This document shows positions 44,613-54,420 of a stretch of 64,000 bases of DNA, piece after piece. The translations under genes and the position numbers were made by a program. Position 1 is the stretch's first letter, and every line of letters starts with the position of its first letter. This DNA comes from Albugo candida. Lineage: Eukaryota > Oomycota > Peronosporomycetes > Albuginales > Albuginaceae. The notes under the pieces were generated by a model that had not been told where the DNA came from, searched no databases, and saw only the letters and a list, made by a program, of their open reading frames with translations. The stretch is from contig CAJNAR010000156.1 in NCBI GenBank assembly GCA_905220665.1, forward strand, positions 496,001 through 560,000. Reading direction: 5' to 3'.

Positions 44613-45953
44613 AAAGTGAAAACAGGACCGCGACAAAATGATAGGGACACCAGCTATATTACACGATCCTCAGCTCTGGTCAACACATTATGACATGTAG
44701 ATGCATGCTAATAGTGTGTCTTCGATCCCTTTAGCTCGACCACTTCCAAGCAGCGATCGTCCATGGAGTTAAGGAGAGATTCCAGCCTCGCTGGACTGAT
44801 GTCCGACCATGCTTTCTTGACCGAGGCTTCGAGCTCTCCCATGGAGTGATATTGGCGTCCCTTTCCGTACACAGAACGCGCCATGTCTCTCCAGAGAGTC
44901 TCTATCGGATTTAGATCTGGTGAGGGTGCTGGCCATTGCATCACGTTGATATTGAGCTCGCTCAAAAATGCTTTAGTAGCTTGTGACGCATGAATGCTCG
45001 CATTATCTTGTTGAAATACGTAACCATCTTTGTGCAAACTGTCCGCAAATGGAAGGAGATGGTTGATCAATGTTTCCTGATAGTCGAATGAGTCCTGGCG
45101 GCCACTCAATGTGGCCAACGACGTCACTCGTTTGGAAGAAAAGCCACCGCACACCATGATGGCACCGCCGCCACAATGCCGTTTGAAATATGTCCTTGGT
45201 TCGCGCCTGACGTCGTGCCAATAGCACTTACAGCCAACCGGATCGTCGAGCGTAAATCGCTTTCTCATCGAGAAGATAATTTTGCTCCAGTCGGTCCGTT
45301 AGACTAGATGGGGCACTCGTTGGAGCACGCGCTGCACCGTACGCGTGATCACATGCGGTGCCACGGCTTTTTCGATTACAGAGGCCGACGAATCACCCTC
45401 ATTAGTAGCCTTGATGATGCATCGTACGGTACGTGGTCCAAGTTTTGGCTTCCTTCCCGAGCTTCTCTTGACCCCATACCCATCCGGATTGCTCAAGTAA
45501 GTGTGGACGATTGTTTTTGATCGGTCAAGGCTCGTAGCGATTGCTCGGAGGCTCATTTTACTCGACCGGAGGGCATCGATTTGGCCTTGCTCATACTCGG
45601 TCAAAGACGATCGGCGCCCTATGCTCTACGGACAACTACATCACGATCGAAGTATAAGCAAGTAGCCAAGACACAGACGCATATAGTCAACGCAATTAGT
45701 ATCGAATAGAGCGCCGCACATACCGTCCCGGTCGAGTTGCAGATCTGTCCCTATCAAAATGTCGCTCCACCAATGGAGGGTCAGAGTCAAAATATTGGCT
45801 TCCAGATCCCCGATCGAGACAAAACAAACGCCAAAAGGCTCACCCATGGGATGAATTGATATTATCCAATCAGATTGCAGAAATGTGGAAAATTGAGCGA
45901 AATTTAACGAATAAACAGGTGTCCCTATCTATTTGTCGCGGAATGGCCTTTCT
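44613..45953 (-). mobile_element. Tc1-like transposon inserted in MULE-2
   Basis: Inner inverted repeats: CCGCGACAAAATGATAGGGACACC-type sequence at 44628-44651 and its inverse GGTGTCCCTATCTATTTG at 45919-45936 (two mismatches). TA dinucleotides at 44611-44612 and 45954-45955 fit a Tc1 target duplication. The size of 1.34 kb is typical. It lies between the 5' end of the MULE-2 gene and its right terminal repeat. Confidence 0.83.
44708..45604 (-). pseudogene. Tc1-like transposase, inactivated
   Basis: Starts at ATG 45604 with paired helix-turn-helix regions (QIDALRSSKMSLRAIATSLD; GRKPKLGPRT), as in Tc1/mariner. TAG at 45299-45301 follows RVLQRVPHLV and breaks the frame. The rest, to the stop at 44708, has the catalytic parts: YVFQQDNASIHAS with the second Asp and WPAPSPDLNPIETLW with the final Glu. 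The first site, normally FSDEKRF in this family, reads FSMRKRF because a one-base loss and a one-base gain flank it. Total length, about 298 codons, is slightly under the Tc1 norm of 340. Confidence 0.9.
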
Positions 45954-46189
45954 AAATGGTAGAATTGAAGAAGACATATGTAGTAATGACAGGGTATGTA
46001 CTTTAGCGTACGTATAGCAATGTAAATAGGTGTATATTGCGAATTTGGATATAGCGAGTGTGCCGATACCGATTCTCGTTTATTAAGGATATCGAGAGGG
46101 TGTAACGATACTGGTGTTCTCAATTGAGTTAGGGTGTGTGGCTATACCAAAAAGGATGTGTGACTATACCGGGCTGCATTTTTGGTATA

Positions 46190-46288
46190 ATCCCTAAAAC
46201 GCATACATAGTATAATCATGTGAGCCACCTGATTAAAAAAGGGAGTAAATTTAACCAAAAAGGGAGTGAATATAACAATTCCCTAAGA
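46190..46288. repeat. Solo MULE-B-type terminal motif
   Basis: Contains ATAGTATAATCATGTGAGCC and GGGAGTGAATATAACAATTC, the same end motif as 39420-39508 and 12350-12454. No partner is visible, so this is a stranded end next to MULE-2. Confidence 0.7.
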
Positions 46289-49200
46289 AAAGGCCACTTC
46301 TATATGTACATTCCGCCCTGATTAATAGCTAATAAAAAGCCGTAGAAAGTTCCTTCTGTTATGAATCTATTCGTAACTTAAGTGCTGATGTTGCGCCTTC
46401 TCACCCTAACAATTACCGTTACTTGGACACGACACTTTTCACTTTAAGGATACGATACCTCCTACTCTTTCTGATCATTTTCATTCGAGTGTACAATAAC
46501 TTGAGCAATCTTCAATGCAGGATAGGAGAAACACCTCGATAGACCGTCTTGTGTCTCTTCACATACTCTTGACACTATTCAAGCCATCCAGCATTGCTGA
46601 GAGTTTAATCTATCATGAAGTCCTTTTCCCCGAAGCATAATACACTCTGCTTGCACTCATCCGATCAGCTGGCATCTTAACCAAGATCATGTTCTTATGC
46701 AGCCCCAATCTGAAGTGATTGATCAGTATGTCTACTTCGAGAAGTCTGAGACAAATGTTCCTTCACGGATAGGCTGAAGGCTCTCTAGTTAAAACAATAG
46801 CTTGACGTGGCACATTTCTCCTAGCTGCTGGATTCAGTACATGCTCCTGTGCTATATAGCATGGTTTCATTATTTCGATTGTATACGAGTCGTTTGGAAA
46901 GATTCTTCCGCTTTTTTCCACTGGAAGAATCATCCTGGCTAAAGATAAGCTAAGTTCGATCCGCCCTTTTTTGTATTCATAATGTTGCAGCTTAAATAGA
47001 TGAATGATGCTCGCTACTGCCACTGGACGACTTGGCTTGCTGTAAGATAGGCTACTTTTGAATATGAAGCCTCCAATGTATTTTCTGTTATAACTAGTGG
47101 CATGTTCATCAAATTTATGTGTGCCCAATACTCTCTCTATGGATGCTACACAGCTGCCATTTTAGCAGTAAGCAATGGATACCTTCTAAAATAAGACAAA
47201 AGATCATTTTTCCGACATCAAACGCTTGAAAACAGCTGAATTTGTGCAGAAAAGATCGGAAGAGAAAGAGTATGACTTCGCAAAGCGACTAGTGATTTTT
47301 CTCAAATACTGCTTTTTTTTTGTTTCAGTTAGTTCATGGTCTCGACCTTGCTACGTAGACAGAGGTGAAACAATTATTTGAACTTCTGAACATTTTCGCG
47401 ACGCGAGGAAGTTTTTCCAGGCTTTTGACTGGATATTAATCAGGGGGTTGTCCAATTAGCACTGGGGGGTGTACATACAGAAGTGGCCCAAAAATGGCGG
47501 GCTTGTAGTACGATAGTCTGCATTGAAGTGGGAAATATAGATTCTAAGATTGAATTAAAGGTTTATTATAACGTATAACGCGGTAATTTTGTTCGGCAGA
47601 GAAATATGTGGATCGGATCGCTAATATGGCCCATCTCACATCGGTGGAATGACCCACCCTATCATATTTGACATGATTGTAGGGCACGGGAGGACATTCT
47701 CCGTGATCTGATACGTCTTGGTTACATTGTGTACCAGATGGGCTCCCGAATCTGTCCACTGGAGATATTAAAATGAATGTGGTAATGAAGTAGAAATGAG
47801 AATGAGTCGAGCGTTTCAGAAGTAGCAAGAAACCATTTTAGATTGCCTGTGCCGGTAAAGTACAAGGTGAATGAATTCGTAAACATGCTTCGCTCAGTTT
47901 GTTCCCGTATGAAGGCACTACCAGACTTTCCGTAAAGCTACGAATGAGACGCGGAACCATCGATTCCGTTTGTGTAGACCAAAGTGAATTTCTCACCGAT
48001 TTTTTCCTAACTTATGCACATGCTTTCCTTGCCTTTTTTTCGACCACAGGAAGAAAACCACAAACCCTTACGATCCAATACTCTTTCTGCAGTAAGTCAC
48101 CGTTTTGTATCTACTTCTTGTGCCACTGTACTTGTCCAGTATACAAAAGATGTACCCTTGCATCATATGCTTCACAATATTGAGACGCTAGCTAGCTGCA
48201 GCTCTTCAATAATTTTATTACACCTTATATCTGGTGATTTCGTCTACTAAGTTTTTTTATCCTTTCATTAGCATCTAGACATGTGAGTGTCGAGTAGGAT
48301 TTGCTTCAACCTTGGAAGGAAGATATAACCCGCTATTACATAATCTATCGAGGCTCTGGGAAACCGACGCTCACGTGGCTACTAAGCGTATCACCAAGTT
48401 CTCGATAGTTATATTCGGATCCGATCGTCATCTTGGAATGATAATTGACTCATACCGAAGGACGCGGCATGCGTAGGGTTGTATCACTAGTCTTACATCA
48501 ATGTCAAACACCAGAGGTGTCAGGCGGGATATAATCCATGAACTTAGTGGTTAATTGCACTGGATGAAGGCGAGCTTGATCAAGCTATGTGTACCATGAA
48601 TATGAATATATGTGTCACGAAAGTCTTTATCGATTCGCATTCCGACTCGAAGCAGCGACTCAGTAAAATCACATTGGATAGGTACCGGTAACAGCATCTT
48701 TCATTTATTCTACTCAACTGTCATACTTTCGTATGTCAATTGATGCAAATAAAAGATTTGTGGACCGCACATGATGTTAGTCAGCTTCTAGCTGAAATCG
48801 CACAAAAGCGATATACTCCGTGAATCAAACATAGCTTGTAGACACACTTGATACGCATTAAGAGCTACGGAACGATTCAAGCATGATAATAGAGAAATCA
48901 AAGTCAAAGTATGCCAGTACACTAAGACTGCTATCTCTTTCGAGTCAAATTGCTTCTGAGCCTTGTCATCCCTCAACTCTCCCGTTCGGCTTGTTTAGAA
49001 ATACGTACAAGATTACTTCCCTTGTCATCATCTCAGGCTAACGAGCAAGTCCGATAACAAATAGAGAAGATTCTTTTCACGAGAAACTGCTATTAAGATC
49101 TCGGTATTCCCCACGGAATTTGAGCTGTGTTCGCATATTCTTGTAAGTATATCGGGTAGCTGAAATTCATTCATCGGCGGTTTTAGCTCACAATGCAGTA

Positions 49201-50447
49201 TAATTGATCAGCATAAAAAGATGTAAACTAAGATGCATTCGAAGGTATGTAAGAAGCCTCAAGCAGATAAGTTGGGGCGGGGAGCAACGACTTTGGCGAT
49301 TTAAGCAGCTCAAAGTGAACTAGTTGGAAGCTTGGCCAAGCAGCGAAAGAAAGGAAAGTTCATTTGAAGAAGCCTGTGTAAAATCAATGACCTGGTTTAT
49401 CGCCTCCACCATATTGAATTTGGCTTTCGCTACCGTTAATGTCGTGTCTTTCCAACGCAGAGAATCCGGAAACTCAATCGATCATCACTACTGTAATCTA
49501 CACACGCCTTCACGATATCACGAAACCGATGACACATAACTGTAAGCGCTAAAAGTGTCCATTTACGACGAACGTACGACGAAGGTTACCTTTACTTATA
49601 TACCGTAGAGTATCCCATGCAGTAGATAACGGAAGTGCATTACCTGCATCGGCCCGGGGTAGTCGCATGGAACCCTGGGGGAGTGGATCGCTGAAACAGA
49701 CCGACTAGTTCCAAATTCTTGCCAACAAACGAACTGAGCGGTTTACGCTATCGCTGCTGAGCGTTAAGTTTGTCTATGAACATATTTCGTACTTGATGCA
49801 TACGGTAACGCATTCTCGGATAACATTTCCAATATGCTTTGGGACATACCGAACTATAATCATCATCTTGAAATTTCCGTACATGGTATCTTCGTTGTCG
49901 AGCTCAGTGGGCGTAAACAAAAGCAAGTAGTCTGGATTCTGGTGGATTATATGGCAGATATTTTAAATTGATAATGATATATTTTCGTGCCGACTGCTCA
50001 AAAAAGAGCGGGGAAATCTGACGTGAAATTGGGGGAGGACTGAACGTACGTTACTTGCAGTGCTTCATACTAAGTCGGTATCAATCGCTCAACTTCGGGC
50101 TGTTTCGGTGTAGTTTGGCCATACTTCGAACTAAAAGACTCTCTCGTATGAGTGCACTACAGGGTCCTGCACCATTTTAAAGTAGCTGGCTCTGGCTTGA
50201 AATCGCGTCTGTGACCTAGAAATGCGATTGATCAGTCACCACAAGATCTTAGCCTTTTTCACGTTTTCCTTTTTTCTTTCGTCAAATCGAACAGGGATGC
50301 AAAGTCAGTCGAGGATGAGAGTACTGGTGCAAGGATGGACTCGTCTGTTGAGTCTACGGAATGGGATCGTCATGGTAGATAGACGAGACGTTTTAGGCCA
50401 CTAAATTGAGCCCTGAGGTAATTTGATATGATGGTCTTCTTCATATT
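46289..50447. other. No gene recognised
   Basis: Four kilobases without a supported gene. The longest frame (46763-47128, minus) has no motif I can name. 48290-48680 vaguely suggests a decayed Copia 3' region, but no signature is secure. A possible solo LTR is listed at 47445-47675. Confidence 0.5.
47445..47675 (-). repeat. Possible solo LTR
   Basis: Read on the minus strand, it starts TGTCAAATATGATAGGGTGG and runs through GGCCATATTAGCGATCCG, with a TATAATAAACC box near 47570. It ends near a CA in CCCCCAGTGCTAATTGGACA. Composition and layout suggest an LTR, but there is no second copy in the window. Confidence 0.25.
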
Positions 50448-50765
50448 ATTAAGGGAACCATTAAAATTCTTCTAGTGCTTTTGGTAAAATCACCTCAGTT
50501 TGATATGATTGGCTAATTTTATGCTTGCACAGTGCTAACGTACGCCTACGTATCGTACAATATGATAGCACTGCCCGCTACTTTTCGACGTGAACTATTT
50601 TTGCGCTCAATTTCGCAATCACTCAGTTCAGTTAGCGTTCGCGTTTGTTCGTATAGCTCATTGCTGTTAGACTATTTCGCAATTCACGATTTGTTGATAA
50701 CAAAAAAGTACTTTATTCTGTAAAGTGAGACCTAATATTTCACTGTGTACGGTTCATTCATGACA
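50448..50765. repeat. F2, partial copy of element F1
   Basis: Matches 32752-33060 over about 300 bp: GGGAACCATTAAAATTC, TTTGATATGATTGGCTAATT, ATGCTTGCACAGTGCTAACG, then TTCACTGTGTACGGTTCATT. The inner coding scrap and right end are absent. Confidence 0.78.
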
Positions 50766-52609
50766 TATTAGCCTTAAATGTTGTGTAACCTTGGTCTTCA
50801 GCGATTCGTTTTCGAGACTATCATGACTCTGCAAAAGAGAAATATTTCGGTTTCAAGCCTGTATGTCATTGTGTCTGCAACTGGGTGGCTCGTGCGCTAG
50901 TTAGAAAGCTATCGCTCAATGCTCGGATAGAAATTCTTTGTGATTGCGAAGCTTCTACTAACGACAATGTGCAAATGCTGACGGAGCGTGCAATTTAGAG
51001 AGCACATGAGTATGACTGATGAATCACGCTGTAAGATAAATGCCAGACAGATCATACTGCGCCAATCTACTCGTTTACAGGGCTGTAACACACAAAGTTC
51101 ATTGACTTGCTACCGAACTGACTCGACAGATAGCGTGGGTGAGCAAAGTCTGTAGATAAACACGGAGGAAAAGATACCAAGTTCAATTTAAAAGACGGAT
51201 TGATTTTCTTAAGCAACATATAGTGATCTACCGGACAAGGAGATTGAAGATCGGAGCTAGCCATTCTTGATCCTTTCTTGCTGCTGCAGGTGCCCGTTTT
51301 AACGCAGCATAGGCGGTGGAATTCCATTAACTTTTTTTGCTGATTTACAATTTGGATCACCTTGGGTACATGGATCATATGGAGTAGCAGCCAGCGAGTG
51401 AGTAATGACCGGAGCAAAAATTATGAATTGCGCAATGACGAAGTTGAAAGAAACCATTGCTGTATGCTTCTAGACGGTGAAATCCAAAATGATATGTTTG
51501 GTGAATTGAAACTTAGCCTTAGGCATTCTGATTCAGTAATCGATTACGTTTGTATAGAGTATAGTTATAATTTTCACCAGCTTTTCGCCTTCCCTTTCCC
51601 ATCTACTTTATCTTGCCGCTCCACATATATTTTTCTACTTTTCCCTATCGACTTGGCTTTCCTTGCCCCCTTTCTTTATCCACCCCGTTTCCCTTGCGGT
51701 CTTTCCGTTATTCTTGACTTTTTTACTGCTATTCCTTTCTAATGATTATTCTTACTGTCCTTTTCACGCGTCTATTCCTACTACATTTTGTTCACCTTCC
51801 CTCACTTTCACGGAAGCACTAAATTTGGAAGTACGTTAAATATAGGGATTCAGCTCGCTAAACATTTAATCTAAGCCTTCAGTACGCATGCGCATCTTAT
51901 CTGAACATCCGTTATGTTGCTAACATCCAACACATCATCGCTCTCACCTGTACTTTCTCGCCACCTTTCCTTTTCTCTGACTTTCCTTGCTGCCTTTCCC
52001 TTTCCTCTGACTGTTTTGTCGACTCCCCCTTAACATATGCTCTTTCTTGCCGCCTTTCGCCTTTAACCTTTCGCCTTTCACCTGACTTTTCTTACCCCCT
52101 TTCCCTTTTACCAATATTACTTAGTCTGATTGGTGTTTTCACGGAACACCTAGAAATATTGCAGGAATGGTTAGCACAAAACTGCACCGAATGCTCATAA
52201 CTTTCATTACCTGTTAAAAGCAACCAAGAATGCTTCCCTTCAACTCTAATTGGCTGACTCGCCGTTATGGTCATCTAAAAATTTGTTTCAGGATTCGGTG
52301 GTTGTGTACACGGTCAACTTAACACCAGTTGTAGGTTCGATTTCAATTGTAAACGTAACCCGGGGCACGCAAACTGTCCTCACTCCTGAAACAAGCTGAC
52401 ACCTCGTCTATTCTGAAAATGACGCCCTGCAACACCTGCAAGGAACTAGGTGCGGGATGGCGTTCAAATTTTCCATAGTGCAAACACGAATTTCTAGCCT
52501 ATCTGTCTGCTAACGCTTAACGTTTTGCTCAATAAGTTCGTTTTCTACTGAGTTTACTTCACAGTCTCTTTCATTCATTTCTGTCTGCTATCTCCTCGTA
52601 GTTCAAGGC
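50766..52609. other. No gene; pyrimidine-rich low-complexity tract
   Basis: 51575-52110 is strongly pyrimidine-rich on the plus strand, with recurring TTCCCTTT, CTTTCC and TTGCCGCC-type words. It may be degenerate satellite or transposon sequence. The rest has only short frames. Confidence 0.5.
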
Positions 52610-54420
52610 CGAGCACTGCCTGCGTCGACTCTCACAGCTGGGCCTGCAGCTACCCCCCTTCTCGCTGCACTGCTTCCTCCCGCAACTGAGGGCAAAGAAT
52701 TGGTGTCATCTCCCGCACTCAACTTCACCCAACCGAAAGCTCTGCGCTTGATGCCCGCTCCCGCACCCACTTCCGCCTAACGGAATCTCTGCACGTAATG
52801 CACCACTCCCGCATTACTTTTCTCCCAAGGAATTACGTCTGACAGGCAGGCTCGCGATATCGGTCATCGGTGTTGCGCAACGCATCTGTCATGCGACGGG
52901 TGCTCCTTGCGTGGTCAAGCCACCGGTCTCCGTGCATCGACGTACATGCCACGCATCGTGCCCTCGTGGAGACTGCGCAAACCGTGACCACACAAAGCGG
53001 AGAACTGCGGACTTGTGGTGGCTGAAGAATGTGTAGTTGTCCGTGTGTAGTTGTCCGAAGGGTGTACCGGCGCGAAGAGGGTTAGGCGGGTTAGGTGGGC
53101 TTCACCCACGACCCTCGCTCACGCCTCACCACTTGCCCTCGAACCCGCCTAACCCGCCTAACCCTCTTCGCGCCGGTACACCCTTCGGACAACTACACAT
53201 TCTTCAGCCACCACAAGTCCGCAGCTCTAGGAATCCATCGTCTGAGCTACGAGGTGAAGTCTGACCGTCTCGACTTCTGCACCGTGCACAACGTCGTCCC
53301 GCTCCAATCAGGGTACAGCCCCGACGATCTCCTGCGCTCTGCATTCTGCTCCTCGCCGGACTGCTCGATCCTGACGCCTGTGACCCGTGGCGAGCTACTA
53401 GACGTCGAAACATACTCGGGGGTGAAGTCAGGGTGAGCTCGGCTGCCGCCTCGCGGGTTCGGTGAAGCAAGGGTCGAGGGTGAAGAAGAGGGGAGCTCGG
53501 CCTGCGCCACGCTAGCCTCATTGTACAGCCGGTAGGCTTGCCTCGGGCACGCTAAAAAACTTACCGCCGTCACCGAGCCATGATTGCACCGCCCTACGGT
53601 AAATCTGCAACCCGCGAGGCGCAGGCCGAGCTCCCGAGTTTTTGAACACGCATGCCTCTGCCCGCTCACTGCAACCCGCGAGGCGCAGGCCGCCAGTACG
53701 TCTCGTGTGCTTCGCTGCTTGACAGCCGTACTTGCCATCGCACCCGCCGTAGCATTCGACCAGACGCCCGCATGAACCTCGCTAACAACACACATTCTTC
53801 AGCCACCACAAGTCCGCAGTTCTCCTCTAATGGGGAGTGTGCATTCAGCGGTTCTCATGGTAGGTGGTGCGCCTTAATGGGTTACGTCCGCAATTACGCA
53901 CCGGCAGTGAGCGGGCAGAGGTATGCGTGTTCAAAAACTCGGGAGCTCGGCCTGCGCCTCGCGGGTTGCAGATTTACCAGAAGCAGAAGCTGAATTAGTG
54001 TCTTTTATTAAAATATTACATATATATGTAATATTTTATATTTTTAAAAAATATGTTATTATTATTATTAATTTTTTTACCTTTTTTTGGATCAATTACT
54101 TCAGGATTTTTTGGTTTTCATTTAGGACGTAAAAATTCTGCAATTATAACTACATGCACAACGATCTACGCATTCTCGGCCAGCAAAGTGTTCGCGCCGG
54201 TACACCCTTCGGACAACTACACATTCTTCAGCCACCACAAGTCCGCACCACGCAGCACGCCTTCGTATGTTTCGACGTCTAGTAGCCACCAGTACAGGCG
54301 AGGAGCAGAATGCAGAGCGCAGGAGATCGTCGGGTGCATTACGTGCAGAGATTCCATTGGGCGGAAGTGGGTGCGGGAGCGTGCAGCGCAGAAAGGGCGT
54401 GTGGTCTATCGTGGAGCTAA
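52610..54420. repeat. GC-rich mosaic of short modules repeated in both orientations
   Basis: At least four modules recur. Module 1 (CGCGCCGGTACACCCTTCGG to ..CAAGTCCGCA) is at 53004-53088 inverted, 53165-53225, 53786-53822 (partial) and 54187-54249. Module 2 (CGACGATCTCCTGCGCTCTG to ..TAGACGTCGAAACATAC) is at 53323-53411 and inverted at 54257-54342 with an internal gap. Module 3 (AACCCGCGAGGCGCAGGCC to ..CTGCCCGCTCACTG) is at 53600-53671 and inverted at 53904-53976. Module 4 (GCACCCACTTCCGCC to ..GCACGTAATGCA) is at 52765-52812 and inverted at 54336-54385. Base composition is clearly higher in GC than the flanks. Frames stay open but keep switching strand, so I call no gene. Confidence 0.8.
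53978..54155 (+). other. Nuclear insert of mitochondrial DNA (nad5 start, possible nad1 scrap)
   Basis: An abrupt AT-rich island inside the GC-rich mosaic. ATG at 54053 opens MLLLLLIFLPFFGSITSG, followed by FFGFHLGRKNSAIITT, which matches the conserved N-terminus of NADH dehydrogenase subunit 5. The spacer 54005-54052 is almost pure A/T. Just upstream, 53974-54000 encodes DLPEAEAELVS, the conserved loop of subunit 1 (DLPEAEAELVxG). This suggests two mitochondrial pieces joined together, or a mitochondrial gene order not known to me. The homology to nad5 ends by about 54155, where GC-rich sequence resumes. Confidence 0.72.

Larger units (their letters stand above)
42205..46183 (-). mobile_element. 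MULE-2, sister of MULE-1, interrupted by a Tc1-like element
   Basis: The terminal inverted repeats match MULE-1: left TATAGCCGCACCCCTAACTT.. (42220) with ACGGTATCGTTACACC; right GGTGTAACGATACTGGTG-like text, then GTTAGGGTGTGTGGCTATACC (46090-46150). Removing the Tc1-like insertion leaves about 2.64 kb against 2.5 kb for MULE-1. The outer ends are approximate because the last 20-30 bp have diverged. Confidence 0.83.

Noticed and set aside
45641..45847. 68-residue minus-strand frame within the Tc1-like element
   Set aside because: It lies in the element's 5' untranslated part, with no motif or continuity with the transposase.
46763..47128. 121-residue minus-strand frame
   Set aside because: Long enough to notice but without motif, splice context or similarity in the window. 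Consistent with chance.
48290..48680. Possible decayed Copia RNase H region
   Set aside because: Only scattered resemblance across all three frames. No TMEAEY or DNQ block.
51362..51742. 126-residue plus-strand frame with a hydrophobic end
   Set aside because: The hydrophobic part is the translation of the pyrimidine-rich tract, not a credible membrane segment.
53247..53795. 182-residue minus-strand frame across the GC-rich mosaic
   Set aside because: It crosses several module junctions and inverted copies. Open frames on both strands here follow from high GC, and no domain is visible.
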